64,000 bases of DNA from Verrucomicrobiales bacterium (GTDB lineage: Bacteria; Verrucomicrobiota; Verrucomicrobiia; Methylacidiphilales; JAAUTS01). The position numbers and the translations under genes were made by a program. The notes below the pieces were generated by a model. It did not search any database and was not told where the DNA came from. It saw only the letters and a program-made list of their open reading frames with translations. The stretch is from assembly GCA_031256975.1 (NCBI GenBank), contig JAIRPN010000010.1, forward strand, positions 1 through 64,000, written 5' to 3'. Positions 12,601 to 19,541 of this stretch are shown here, in pieces; positions within the stretch are counted from its first letter, which is position 1; every line of letters begins with the position of its first letter.

Positions 12601-15600
12601 GAGTGGTGACGATTGACGACGGCAACCTCACGGTCAACGCGGCGAACTGGACCTGGACCAATTCGCTGACCGGCGACGGCACGCTGACCGCGAATCTGGG
12701 TGCTACGGGCACCTTTGCCTTCGCGCAGAGCGCGACCAACGCGACCGCCTTCAGCGGCACGGTGAACATGGCCAGCGGCTTCTTCCAGTTGGACAGCGTG
12801 GCGGGCGGTGTCGGCGGCAGCGCCACCAGCGGTACCGGCATTCTGCGGGACGCGACCCTGTCACTCGGCGCCAGCGGCACGACCCTGGCCGACAGCGGCA
12901 CCTATTATCTCGGCGGCCTGGCCTTCGACGGCGGCATGCTGAAAATCAACATGACCGACGCGACCCGTCCGGCGGGCACGCTGACGGTGGGCGACCTCTC
13001 CGCGCCGGCGCACAGCGCCATCGCGCTGGATAATTGGCACAAGGTCAGCGGCACCATGCCCGACGGCACGGATTTCTTCTACCAGGACAGCGGCACGGTG
13101 TTCCAGATGCTGGTCACCGCCACCGGCAGCGTTAACGACACCGGCGCGCAGCTCGACCTCTACGACTTCAGCGGTTCCTTGATCAGCGACGCCAGCCGGA
13201 AGCAGATCCACGAAAACGGCGGGGTCAGCGGCACGGCGACCTATGATTACGGCGCGGAAGTGGTGGACAGCGGCAGCAACCGCGGCATCGCCCTGGCCTA
13301 CATGCTGCGCGAATTGAGCGCCAACAGCGGCACCAACGTGACCCTCAACAACGCCGGCACGCAGGACAGCAGCAACACGCTGACGGCGAAACTGACCGGC
13401 AGCGGCGGCTTCATCATGAACGGCACCGGCGCGTATTACATCGGCGCCGCGGACAGTGATTACACGGGCACCACCGGCGTGGTCAGCGGCAGCCTTTACC
13501 TTTACAGCGACAACGCGCTGGGCAACACCGCGCAGTTGAGCATTTCCTCCACCGCGGCGGTGAACGTCAACGGCAAGACCCAGACCGTGGGCGGCTTGAA
13601 CAACGGCGGCGCGCTGGACTTTGCCGGCGGCAAACTGACCATCAGCGGCAGCAACGGCAACAGCACGTCAACCGGCGCGCTCAGCGGCAGCGGCGCCCTG
13701 GTGGTGCAGAGCAACACGCTGAGCATCAGCGGCAGCAACGCCACGACGGTCAGCGGCACCATTGACAGCGGCGCGGCCATTGTCATCAACAACGTCAGTG
13801 GCCTCGGCAGCGGCGCCATCACCGACAACGGCCTGTTTGTGTTCGACGGCGCAACCGGCACCAACGTCAATGTCATCAGCGGCAGCGGAGTGGTCAGCGC
13901 CACCAACGCGGCGAATGTCATCCTTGGCGGCAGCAACAGCGCCTTCAGCGGCACCTGGACGATTGCCAACAACAGCAATTTGAAGGCGATTACGGAAAAC
14001 AGCCTGGGCAGCGGGAAAGTCACTGACAGCGGAACTCTTACGCTTGGCGGTACTTCAAACTTCACACTGAACACTGCAAACTTGATCAGCGGCACGGGTG
14101 TATTGGTCAAGACCGACACCAACAGCGTGACCGTTTCCCACAGCAACTCCTACACCGGCGGTTCGCTGATCGAAAGCGGCGAATTGAATCTCGCCAACCT
14201 CGATGGCGCTGGCAGTGGCAACATCCTAAACTCCGCGACTCTGCGCCTCAGCGGTTCAGGCCTCTTCGACAATAACGTCAGCGGCACGGGCGTCAGCATT
14301 ATCAGCGGCAACGGGGTTACTGTCAGTGGCAGCAATACGCTGTTCACCGGCACCTGGGATGTGACCGGCAGCGGCACCATGACTTCGCAGCAAAACCTGG
14401 GTGCCAGCGGCACCACCGCCGTCAATATCGCCAGCAACGGCAATTTGTCGCTCATTCTGGGCGCGATTGATTATGACTTCAACCAGCCCCTGACCGGCAG
14501 CGGCACGCTGCGGGTTAACAACACCGGCACCTTCAACCTGGTCGGCGCCACCGGCACCAACTTTGCGGGCAACCTGGTGCTGGAAAACAACCGCTTCGCC
14601 TTGAGCGGCAGCAACACGCTGGCGCTGGGCAATGCCACCCTGACGGTGGGTGAGGGCAATCACACGGTGGTGGGTTCCGGCACACAAAACATCGGCAATT
14701 TGACCCTCAATAGCGGCACCATCCAGTTCACCCTCGGCACCAATCCCGCGCAGGCCGACGGCATCATCGTCACCAACGTGCTGGCGGTGACCGGCAGCAC
14801 GTATGTCATGGTCAACACCGGCAGCTTCAGCGCCGCGCTGCCGCTGTTGCAGCAGGACGACCAGATGAGCCAGGTGTTGCTGGTGCAAAGCAACACCGTG
14901 GCGGCGGGCAGCGTCGCCAGCATCGATGCCGCGCATCTGGTGGACCAGAGCGGCAGCAGCATCAGCAACGCCACCCAGCGGGACATCGTGCAAAACAGCG
15001 CGACCACCGCACACGGCACCTACGACTTCGAAGCCACGGTCAGCAATACCGGCCTGTACCTGGGCTACCAACTGACCGCGCTCGACCTGCTGGCCGGGCA
15101 GACCACGGTGCTGGGCGAGGACAACGGCCTGCTGGCCGGCAGTGAACTGCACGCCGCCATCAGCGGCAGTGGCAACCTGCAAATCAGTTCGACCGGCGCG
15201 CTGGGTATCACCCTCAACGGCACCAACAACACCTACAGCGGCACCACCTTCGCCAACAGCGGCACGTTGATTGTCGGCAAGGACAACGCGCTGGGCAACA
15301 CCGCGCAGTTGAATATTTCCTCCACCGCGGCGGTGAACGTCAACGGCAAGACGCAAACCATCGGCAGCTTGAACAACGGCGGCGCGCTGGACTTTGCCGG
15401 CGGCAAACTGACCATCAGCGGTTCCAACGGCAATAGTGTGAGCAACGGCAGCTTGAGCGGCAGCGGCGCCCTGGTGGTGCAGAGCAACACGCTGAGCATC
15501 AGCGGCAGCAACGCCACGACGGTGAGTGGCACCATTGACAGCGGCGCGGCCATCGTGGTGAACAATGTCAGCGGCTTGGGCAGCGGTAATATTACCGACA

Positions 15601-18600
15601 ACGGCTTGTTCGTATTCGACGGCGCAACCGGCACCAACGTCAATGTCATCAGCGGCAGCGGCGTGGTCAGCGCCACCAACGCGGCGAATGTGGTGCTGGG
15701 TGGCAGCAACAGCGCCTTCAGCGGCACCTGGACCATCGCCAACGACAGCAATTTGAAGGCCATCAGCGCCGACAGCCTGGGCAGCGGCCAAGTCACCAAC
15801 AGCGGCACCTTGACCCTGGGCGGAACTACTAACTACTCCCTACTCTCTACTAACTCCATTTCCGGCTCCGGCAAATTGGTGAAGGACGACAACAACACGG
15901 TGACGATCAGCCACAGCAACAGCTACACGGGCGGCAGCATCATCAACGGCGGCACGCTCAAGTTGACCGACCTGAACGGCACCGGCACGGGCAACGTGTT
16001 GAACAACGCCGGACTTGATCTCAATGGCAGCGGTACTTACGTCAATAACATCAGCGGCAGTGGCACAGCCACTCTTAGCGGTGCGGGGGTGAACATTACC
16101 GGTAGCAACAGTTTGTTTGTCGGAGCTTGGGACGTGACCGGCAGCGGCACCATGACTTCGCAGCAAAACCTCGGCGCCAGCGGCACCACCGCCGTCAACA
16201 TCACCGGCGACCTCTCACTGGTGTTGGGCGCGATTAATTACGACTTCAACCAGCCCCTGACCGGCAGCGGCACACTGCGGGTTAACAACACCGGCACCTT
16301 CAATCTGGTCGGCGCCACCGGCACCCACTTTGCGGGCAACCTAGTGCTGGAAAACAACCAGTTCGCCTTGAGCGGCAGCAACACGCTGGCCCTGGGCAAC
16401 GCCACCCTGACGGTGGGCGACGGCAACCACACGGTGGTCGGCAGCGGCACCCAGAACATCGGCAATTTGACCCTCGATAGCGGCACCATCCGCTTCACCC
16501 TGGACGCCAGCGGCACCAAAGCCGAGGGCATCGTCAGCACCGCTACCCTGGCCTTAAACGGTTCGACCGTGGTGGTGGTGGACACCGGCAGCTTCAACAG
16601 CACCCTCTCGCTCTTGCAGCAGGACGAGCAGCATGACATCCAACTGGTGGCCGGCACCGCGTACCGCGGCGCGACCCAGGTCAGCGGCACTAACCTGCTG
16701 GACCAGGACGGTAACCAGTTGACCGACGCGACGCAAAAGGACATCGTGCAAAGCGGGACCACCACGGCCAGCGGCACCTATGACTTCGCGGCCACGGTGA
16801 GCGGCAGCGGTTTGTATCTGGGCTATGAACTGACCGCCTTGGAACTGCTGGCGGGCCAGACCACCATCCTCGACAACGATATCGCCAACGCGGTGCTGGC
16901 GGGCGCGGACGAACTGCACGCCTTGGTCAGCGGCAGCGGCAATCTGCAAATCTCGGCCAGCAACTCGATCACCATCAACAACGGCGGCAACAGCTACAGC
17001 GGCACCACCTTCGTCAGCAGCGGTACCCTGGTGCTGGGCAACAGCGGGGCGCTGGGTAACACCGCCTTGCTGGACTTGGCGGAAGACACCACCGTTGACC
17101 TGAACGGCAGCAGCCAGAGCGTCGGCGCCTTCAGCGGTTCGGCCAACTCGACCTTGGACTTGCACGACGGCGAACTGACCATCAGCGGCAGCAACGGCAA
17201 CAGCGTGAGCAACGGCCTGTTGACCGGCAGCGGCACCCTCAACGTGGATGGCGCGGAGTTCACCGTCAGCGGTTCCAACTCAATCAGCGGCCAAGTGAAT
17301 ATCGCCAAGCCGGCCTTGGTGACGGTGGATGATGTGGCCGGTCTGGGCGGCAGCGACCTTGCCCTCAGCGGCAGCCTGGTGTTGAGCACCACCAACAGCG
17401 GGGTGCTGGCCAACGCGATCAGCGGTGACGGCGCGCTGGTCAAGCAGGGCGACGAGAGTGTGTATCTCACGCAGGCCAACGACGGCTTCAGCGGCAGCAC
17501 CGACGTGCAGGGTGGCCTGCTGGCGGTGACCGACATCGCCGGGGTCGGCACTTCGGATGTGACTGTCGGTGCCACCGGCACTTTCGCTTACCTGGGAGTG
17601 AGCGGCACCTTGCAGAACAACGTCAGCGGTGACGGCGAACTGGACATCCTGGCTTCCAATCTGACGGTGACCGACGACGCCACCGTGGACGTGGAGCAGA
17701 TTGTCCTGAACAGCGGCACGGTGGGTCTGGACACCGCCAATGTGTTCGGCCGCAACATCCGGGTGGATGCCGCCAGTCAGGTGGACTTCCTGCGCGACGG
17801 GGTGCGGCTGGGCAACGTGGAAAACCACGGCCTGTTGAACTTCGGCGACGGCAGCGGCGGTTTCAGGACCGCGACCATCGGCAACCTCTCCGGCGCGGGT
17901 TTCATCGCCATGAACGTCGATATCACTGCCGAACAGGGCGACCGGCTGGTTGCCGGCATCACCACCGGGACGCATGGCGTCATTCTCAACCGTCTGGATG
18001 CCCCCGGCGGCGTCACCGGCAAGGAGAAGATTTTGCTGGTCGAGACTGACGACAGCAGCAACGGGGCCTTTGTCAGCGGCACCCTGTCGGACGGCATCTA
18101 TCAATACAAGGTGGTGGACGGCGCCAGCAACCGCAATTTGGACGGCAACGCCAACAACTGGTGGTTGATGGGCAGCGGCCTCTCCACCGACGGCAAGGTG
18201 ATCATCAGCGTGGCCGGCGCTTCCAGCCTGGGGTGGTTCGCCCAGCAGGACAGCCTGTTGAAGCGCATGGGTGATTTAAGGCTGGACTACGAACAGCTCG
18301 GCGACAGGGTCAACTTCACCAAGCACGTCGAGGGCGATGTCTGGGTCAGGACTTACGGCCAGCAGGTCAACGCGGGTGGCGGTGCCAGCGGCGCGGCGTT
18401 TGAGGATACCCTGTGGGGCACCGACCTCGGTGCCGACAAGCTGTGGCAAATCGATCAAAATAACCTGCTCTACACCGGCGTGTTCGGCGGGTACGGCCAA
18501 AGTTCGCTGGACTTCCGGGGTCTGGCCGCCAACGCGGAGAGCAACAGCTATCAGGGCGGCGTGTATGCCACCTGGCTGCACGACAGCGGCTGGTACGTCG

Positions 18601-19139
18601 ATTTGGTCGGCAAGGCCGCCTATCTGGACAACAGTTTCGAGACCTTCGACCTGAGCGGCAAAAACCGCGGCGAGTATAACAACTGGGCGGCGGGCGTTTC
18701 CCTGGAGTTGGGCCGCAAGTTCCAGTTGCCCGACCAGTGGTTCGTCGAGCCGCAGGCGCAAGTGAGCTATGTGCATGTCTTTGGCAGCGACTACCAGACC
18801 GTGGGCAGCAACAACATCAGCGTCAGTCAGGGCGATGCGGATGTCCTGCAGGCGCGCTTTGGTTCATTGTTCGGCAAGAACATCAAGCTTGGCAACGGCG
18901 GTATCCTGCAGCCCTATGTGAAGGTGATGGGGGTGGAGCAGGTCAGCAGCGGCGGCACGGTCCGGGCCGACGACGGCCAGTGGCGGCCCAACTATGACGG
19001 TCCACGCGCGCAGGTCGGTGCCGGCCTGATCTGGCAGTTGGACGACCGGAACCAGATCCATCTGGATTACGAGGCGGAATTTGGCGACAAGTTTGACAAG
19101 CCTTGGGGTATCAACGCCGGATACAGGCACCAATTTTAG
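627..19139 (+). CDS. Giant type Va autotransporter with beta-strand repeat passenger
   Basis: An uninterrupted frame of about 6,170 residues. The N-terminus has basic residues (LRRS), a hydrophobic stretch and an AxA-like end (NVFAQ), a Sec signal peptide. The passenger is low-complexity, rich in Gly, Ser, Thr and Asn, with dozens of autotransporter-associated beta-strand repeats of the type GSGTLxLTGSNTYSGGT, expected to fold as a long right-handed beta-helix outside the cell. The last ~300 residues (from about 18,230) form a translocator barrel: alternating strands, many Trp/Tyr, and an aromatic terminal residue (GYRHQF). It would be secreted through the BAM machinery and act as a surface adhesin or matrix protein; the ligand is unknown. 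I chose ATG 627; ATG 648 is equally plausible and the track's 567 is too far from the signal peptide. No clear Shine-Dalgarno precedes any of them. No internal stop or frameshift is present despite extensive internal duplication. Confidence 0.93.
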   Translation: MKIHVIHMSFTLRRSMILAFMLLSLCASALNVFAQSTWTVNGDGDWSNGANWSAGVPNGVGAQASFNAAGLTSNKTITLDVPVTVGSFFVFGAPSVNTTLSFTGNDLTFNQSGGSLLSIQDYHAVTFANNLVLGSDLQIHLPADGAEGPSSLTLNGNLAGNGYALNIETGFQTGQVVINGAISGAGTQVNKTSLGILQLNSGNNSFDGGLNVSGGSVLTNITSSGGIVLGNAVAGRNNLGAGDVSVSGNGTLLQIRSSAANQTVDLQSGTLGIGSGARVEVIKNATGHTGGAFTVSGGSLIGSGTLYLSGLDFNMTGGSISGAPNLYLDSGTGATAATVQNIGGNTAITGLGDITKEGPGTLKVADTVTALSADNLFFRSGTLNFGSGADVTLSGTLALGNSGTGALAQSIVLGKAGQLDNVNNIVVLDGYDDSFTKYYNVATLNLGGFDQGINNISVGNLAAIRLDMGAASGANTLTLTGNNSGDVNIINWQGNPTSHLGDGNATVFDKIILTGGVNPADVWVYGYEKGVVADGGAGEYKPTAFLTAAWNTAAAGNWFDYKNWGSGTNIAGMEIPNHPGAVANLGSWNSGNSYITLGGTITLGTLHRGDRTGGVLSGGTIIWDSGVTGETAKLINSTYMYFNVVPWVLNSDLEVNLGSVFTYNDGLISGTGGLIFNGGYMIRNGGNTYSGGTVINPGSTVGIYNATANTAQSFLGTGTLTINGGWLLGGDRNNGTSRAITIVTNPLTINGDFTSSYLTFGYGGDVTLSGTRTITVNEGANNVTSNPSVAFSATTNLVGTGGLIKAGAYRMDLFSPNNTFSGGLTVNQGYLYTTIGAGGYVIGELAPGQNYLGSGTVIVNSGANIWNYMAAGSVGELRGTLVVNGGYFGNYGGSGTMLLQNTGTIIGANNSGGLQFQNNQVVVNNGITLVNRPNLSFNTNASGNEQVLAGLPFTGVGIISKSSAGTLHVNTQVNGQTVNLGGGVLQLNVNGNYFNTVSLSGGILRTGTATNNSLGVLNLTGNAGIYMETDSVLTFSGFSGTASSAWTSAMQLSLANDDGVWNTLATPGVTNNYIYITNTANTTQLNNIAFTGYAPGATFLTNDGGTTWYLAPDSVQIKEWTGNPSASFTGTTWSASADWLNGVPNASGDYAAIRDVDEKLHNKTILVDDLFTVGTLEISNASATFTLGGSGTLGFSDPSGTARLNLANGNTPIFTAAWQLDSDLNFSGLNSGNILLKNKISGTGGITYTSANNYSSLQLSDSGTANDFSGGFRWIGSVATGANATNSQRIGFMNDGTLLGTGTFTIGDGTAGRWYVIELGAANVSRVVTLGGLEIAGNIFFGQYTANTTGTLTLQSTTGVGTITSGTWTLGGSGGNAGGWSGMSTLNLNMDLTGPGTLNIGGYTYVGLSGNNTFTGGVRFGGVGSVVIIGADNVLGTGTATLTGGEMGVGIANGANHTLDNPWLFGGADSLFTQRTANSTLTLGYSGSSQLATTTGFLMVAVSSTLIFGENHVLYGPGGVNVGYNASTWQGTLVLQGTNTYLGDTTILSGRLVVGNDAALGAGRLVFYAGDLAGSLASYSAPVTLSNAVAFDGNTIRLDGTAGLLTLAPTVSQTTALANNKTFSVTGTAKLGSTISFTGAGGLIKTGAGTLLVSSTSSDYTGATQIAQGTLSANAGGGNITLGKVVAGENYFGSGNVSFVSGNYVRTLELITTGSVTLAGNLQLNGNSAVNTANINVTETSGTVAGSSVTLYLDPDGSANLLGNDYGYLRAAGDIVKIGSGTGNIMGANIVAGGEFRMTDGVLNWTGGRISATNLDYSGGTLNLGSINSPGLQKLTLGGGVILNVNAGANAMLTGAALDLAGNATIDLHGTGVLTLNRAASSWAGALTVANWDGILAGGGNTRLQLTTSSISGAQLGSITFQNVDPGIQYLQGSRLTKNYLGYYELVPLGAGATWSGSNGNDLWDAATVDNWEPNTIPNAQGANAVFADLDPGLNGKTVTMQNNVTLGGLLLSSTTADHYTISGNPYVLYFNQTPGAGNAYIQVGSDNSVTLDMLVGLQSNLDIGQFGSGTLTFNKTISGNYGVTKLGDGVVVFNGTNTYLGGFSLEAGEVIMGSDGALAGGLLSFNGGTLNTGGTSRTLSNAYVVGGTVGFTGTATLTGNGLVNTAGGLKVNDRVIASGPISGTGSLSKSGTGELLLTGSNTFSGGFAASEGVTGINNNNALGTGTATLGASGTLRLDADGLNLANNVNADGGELNTGVNSGTLSGTISGSNGFAKGGSGTLTVTQSNSYSGTTHINGGNLVAANADALGESTANISSTLTLDFTGTLDNTLEGSGALVKAGSGTATVSGSNSGFSGDSRLQQGTLVVANDDALGSGTLTMNDATTLGYLDGINLGNIINVLAGGTFNVASGTATQSGVISGSNIWKTGTGNLTLTAANDYSGTTTVSAGELQLGDGGTTGSILALSDTTKNVTINAGAALVFNRSDTVTYTGNNLTGAGRVIQRGDGTLLFDGPAAQQAFTGGVMVESGTMKVAHTAGVSGTITIESDGTFVFGETSEDGSYASNYGLTNAIAGDGTLRIDLSEESYLVDTPATITFGNNAGQAATYGQNFHGTVEIGHATYVVNPLMETFLNSGTSSLKTTAGSYGTIAGTGGTMRRIEGGVDFAGGIFEWKFDAANNPTAIISTGSLGITASSTFRLNLQSQLETNTSGSQALASLFDTVRTGADSLLLAESDTAITGAMNWAALQYSVNNGASWNPLTEPIRQGISQSGTEVAKGVFDWTAVAVAGAGDNELRVGYALDKLEVFKDQTLELALAASDASNSFQTEITDYIWAGSATNDGAAYAAKQGSGSVQFTDVTGTRGIVLNSANSYTGTTGISGSTTLTLSNSGALGSGTRHTVLVSATDTGALLNVNGQTANVGGINIANGAQINLNGGTLNIIDNASGQTGVTATAQGGGNVSGNNALTGSGALNVNFGNLAVSGSNGTLHGSGSIASTATVTLQHVAGLGDSTLTDSGLLIFDGATGTNLNNIGGAGLVSATNAANVILGGSNSAFTGTWSIANNSNLKAISANSLGNGKITDSGTLTLGGTSNFTLNTANLISGTGVLLKEDANTVTVTHNSGTAGSLLINNGTLAFTNNGRFTSTGNANVNGGALAVSGSGLLNVGGTYTNSANGTLAVDLQDRGANDAFVIAQSATLSGTLAVANFSGSEAGVTRASDLANGTQLVLHTTDTIRGDFGTVSGVAASTRNYIYGGGYIAGGTDYYVGYKLAWYGDDTHATGLFDVTDGSFEIDDLYGIENEVTVSGIGLQDRPTSPINGWDGKSLTKTGSGTLILSASNTYTGTTTVNGGVLAITNHTGSNAAGLVNGGTVSVSGSNALWQTGAFSVGSTGEGVVNLGNSGTLLTKGSVASGDAANKYRVYIGEQAGSAGSVTLTGSSVWINSTGVAASGTDSRLTVGALGSGTLNVLDGSRVVTDRLILGAGDGSEGTVVISGSGSKISADAGGAKTALTVGFSGSGNLLVANGGELNTNSATVGGYIINEPPFLGVERGTGLVTVSGSGSRWVLKNQLAIGDGATGSVLIENGAKFSGSQATYVIIGMGGWAGAQTANQNTAGSGTLTVTGTGSEFYTASDIYVGYGGAYGATGTARGEGTLTVADGAVVTSSGALVAGVDNRSTGAVTVTGGTLANSDAVLAYGANSVASGTVGGDGVWAVAGDFVNGYGGTSALNVSQSGTVTAGGTYAQNAASTLTVGISDGARTGAYVVAQSATISGTLNVTGTTLNVTATTASGVLASGTTLLMHTTGGIANDFTTKTGAALDSDGRDFIVSGAFKTADGLDYVLGQGLAWFSNTNYSHGNFTLAAGETFNVDVTLSNTTSGSGGWNGQTLTKLGDGTLILSASNNYSGGANVNSGTLRLQNLYGAGSGTVAVAAGAVADLSGTGAYANTTTGSGTAVVSGSVQLTGSNSIADWLVTGNGLVTSQSNLGGGVVTIDDGNLTVNAANWTWTNSLTGDGTLTANLGATGTFAFAQSATNATAFSGTVNMASGFFQLDSVAGGVGGSATSGTGILRDATLSLGASGTTLADSGTYYLGGLAFDGGMLKINMTDATRPAGTLTVGDLSAPAHSAIALDNWHKVSGTMPDGTDFFYQDSGTVFQMLVTATGSVNDTGAQLDLYDFSGSLISDASRKQIHENGGVSGTATYDYGAEVVDSGSNRGIALAYMLRELSANSGTNVTLNNAGTQDSSNTLTAKLTGSGGFIMNGTGAYYIGAADSDYTGTTGVVSGSLYLYSDNALGNTAQLSISSTAAVNVNGKTQTVGGLNNGGALDFAGGKLTISGSNGNSTSTGALSGSGALVVQSNTLSISGSNATTVSGTIDSGAAIVINNVSGLGSGAITDNGLFVFDGATGTNVNVISGSGVVSATNAANVILGGSNSAFSGTWTIANNSNLKAITENSLGSGKVTDSGTLTLGGTSNFTLNTANLISGTGVLVKTDTNSVTVSHSNSYTGGSLIESGELNLANLDGAGSGNILNSATLRLSGSGLFDNNVSGTGVSIISGNGVTVSGSNTLFTGTWDVTGSGTMTSQQNLGASGTTAVNIASNGNLSLILGAIDYDFNQPLTGSGTLRVNNTGTFNLVGATGTNFAGNLVLENNRFALSGSNTLALGNATLTVGEGNHTVVGSGTQNIGNLTLNSGTIQFTLGTNPAQADGIIVTNVLAVTGSTYVMVNTGSFSAALPLLQQDDQMSQVLLVQSNTVAAGSVASIDAAHLVDQSGSSISNATQRDIVQNSATTAHGTYDFEATVSNTGLYLGYQLTALDLLAGQTTVLGEDNGLLAGSELHAAISGSGNLQISSTGALGITLNGTNNTYSGTTFANSGTLIVGKDNALGNTAQLNISSTAAVNVNGKTQTIGSLNNGGALDFAGGKLTISGSNGNSVSNGSLSGSGALVVQSNTLSISGSNATTVSGTIDSGAAIVVNNVSGLGSGNITDNGLFVFDGATGTNVNVISGSGVVSATNAANVVLGGSNSAFSGTWTIANDSNLKAISADSLGSGQVTNSGTLTLGGTTNYSLLSTNSISGSGKLVKDDNNTVTISHSNSYTGGSIINGGTLKLTDLNGTGTGNVLNNAGLDLNGSGTYVNNISGSGTATLSGAGVNITGSNSLFVGAWDVTGSGTMTSQQNLGASGTTAVNITGDLSLVLGAINYDFNQPLTGSGTLRVNNTGTFNLVGATGTHFAGNLVLENNQFALSGSNTLALGNATLTVGDGNHTVVGSGTQNIGNLTLDSGTIRFTLDASGTKAEGIVSTATLALNGSTVVVVDTGSFNSTLSLLQQDEQHDIQLVAGTAYRGATQVSGTNLLDQDGNQLTDATQKDIVQSGTTTASGTYDFAATVSGSGLYLGYELTALELLAGQTTILDNDIANAVLAGADELHALVSGSGNLQISASNSITINNGGNSYSGTTFVSSGTLVLGNSGALGNTALLDLAEDTTVDLNGSSQSVGAFSGSANSTLDLHDGELTISGSNGNSVSNGLLTGSGTLNVDGAEFTVSGSNSISGQVNIAKPALVTVDDVAGLGGSDLALSGSLVLSTTNSGVLANAISGDGALVKQGDESVYLTQANDGFSGSTDVQGGLLAVTDIAGVGTSDVTVGATGTFAYLGVSGTLQNNVSGDGELDILASNLTVTDDATVDVEQIVLNSGTVGLDTANVFGRNIRVDAASQVDFLRDGVRLGNVENHGLLNFGDGSGGFRTATIGNLSGAGFIAMNVDITAEQGDRLVAGITTGTHGVILNRLDAPGGVTGKEKILLVETDDSSNGAFVSGTLSDGIYQYKVVDGASNRNLDGNANNWWLMGSGLSTDGKVIISVAGASSLGWFAQQDSLLKRMGDLRLDYEQLGDRVNFTKHVEGDVWVRTYGQQVNAGGGASGAAFEDTLWGTDLGADKLWQIDQNNLLYTGVFGGYGQSSLDFRGLAANAESNSYQGGVYATWLHDSGWYVDLVGKAAYLDNSFETFDLSGKNRGEYNNWAAGVSLELGRKFQLPDQWFVEPQAQVSYVHVFGSDYQTVGSNNISVSQGDADVLQARFGSLFGKNIKLGNGGILQPYVKVMGVEQVSSGGTVRADDGQWRPNYDGPRAQVGAGLIWQLDDRNQIHLDYEAEFGDKFDKPWGINAGYRHQF
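13511..15283 (+). repeat. Passenger tandem repeat, copy 1 (~1773 bp)
   Basis: Starts at CAACGCGCTGGGCAAC and runs to the recurrence of the same string 1,773 bases (591 codons) later. It contains landmark peptides also found in copy 2: VNVNGKTQT, DGATGTNVNVISGS, GGSNSAFSGTW, NLGASGTTAVN and FNLVGATGT. Near-identity over long DNA runs points to recent duplication. A more diverged relative of its first half lies at about 9,290-9,990. Confidence 0.85.
15284..17044 (+). repeat. Passenger tandem repeat, copy 2 (~1761 bp)
   Basis: Follows copy 1 directly and repeats its landmarks in the same order; the next occurrence of the unit start (GCTGGGTAACACCGCC) is near 17,051, 587 codons on. Differences are mostly synonymous or conservative, with small in-frame indels (for example TTVLGEDNGL in copy 1 against TTILDNDIANAVL here). 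Confidence 0.85.
17045..17300 (+). repeat. Passenger tandem repeat, copy 3 (partial, diverged)
   Basis: Begins with the unit start (GNSGALGNTALLDL) and keeps the LTISGSNGNSVSNG landmark, then diverges before the barrel-proximal part of the passenger. It marks the 3' limit of the duplicated array. Confidence 0.6.
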
Positions 19140-19241
19140 GAGAAAAAGATTTGAGCACAGCCGGTACAATCCGCATGAGTCCCCACACCCACTCCCCCGA
19201 TGGTACCGGCTGTTGCTCTTCATTTTGGAGGTAAACGAACC

Positions 19242-19433
19242 ATGAAACCAAAAAACAAGTATGACAGTTCCCCGATTCCGATCCGGCTGGAAAATCGGCA
19301 GGACGAGTTGTTGAAACAGTACCGGGACAAGACCGGCTTGAGCCAAAGCTTCATCATCCGTCGCTGCATCGACTATGGGCTGGAACGATTCGTTAAGGAT
19401 CAGGTGGATATCCTGACGTTGAAGGAAAAATAA
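19242..19433 (+). CDS. Small ribbon-helix-helix-like protein (63 aa)
   Basis: ATG 19242 is preceded by GGAGG at 19227-19231 with a 10-base gap, a better start than the track's 19200. The sequence has a short basic N-terminus, a putative strand (PIPIRLE), then two predicted helices separated by a turn (QDELLKQYRDKTGLSQ, SFIIRRCIDYGLERF), the layout of ribbon-helix-helix DNA-binding proteins and small antitoxins. It lies 100 bases after the autotransporter and could share its transcript, so it might regulate that gene; this is inference. Two similar-looking short proteins are encoded nearby on the minus strand. Confidence 0.65.
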   Translation: MKPKNKYDSSPIPIRLENRQDELLKQYRDKTGLSQSFIIRRCIDYGLERFVKDQVDILTLKEK

Positions 19434-19455
19434 TTAATTGGTTAACAAAAGTCTT

Positions 19456-19479
19456 AGGCGGACAACCAGCTGTCCGCCT
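19456..19479 (+). terminator. Hairpin after the small RHH-like gene
   Basis: AGGCGGACA-ACCAGC-TGTCCGCCT is a perfect 9-bp stem with a 6-base loop, 23 bases after the stop at 19433. No T tract follows, so it is an imperfect intrinsic terminator or a transcript-stabilising hairpin. Confidence 0.5.
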
Positions 19480-19493
19480 TCCGGCGGCTCGGG

Positions 19494-19541
19494 TCGGTCA
19501 TCCGGGGAGCCTCAATTTTCCTAGGCTCCCGGATGGCCGAT
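19494..19541. terminator. Second long hairpin
   Basis: An arm running TCGGTCATCCGGGGAGCCT pairs with AGGCTCCCGGATGGCCGA with one bulge and one G-U pair across an AT-rich loop. Together with the hairpin just upstream it probably ends transcription from the autotransporter side. Confidence 0.5.

Noticed and set aside
9290-17300. Repeated DNA in the autotransporter considered as CRISPR or satellite
   Set aside because: Repeats are in frame, of variable unit size and coding for Gly/Ser/Thr-rich peptides; there are no regular spacers.
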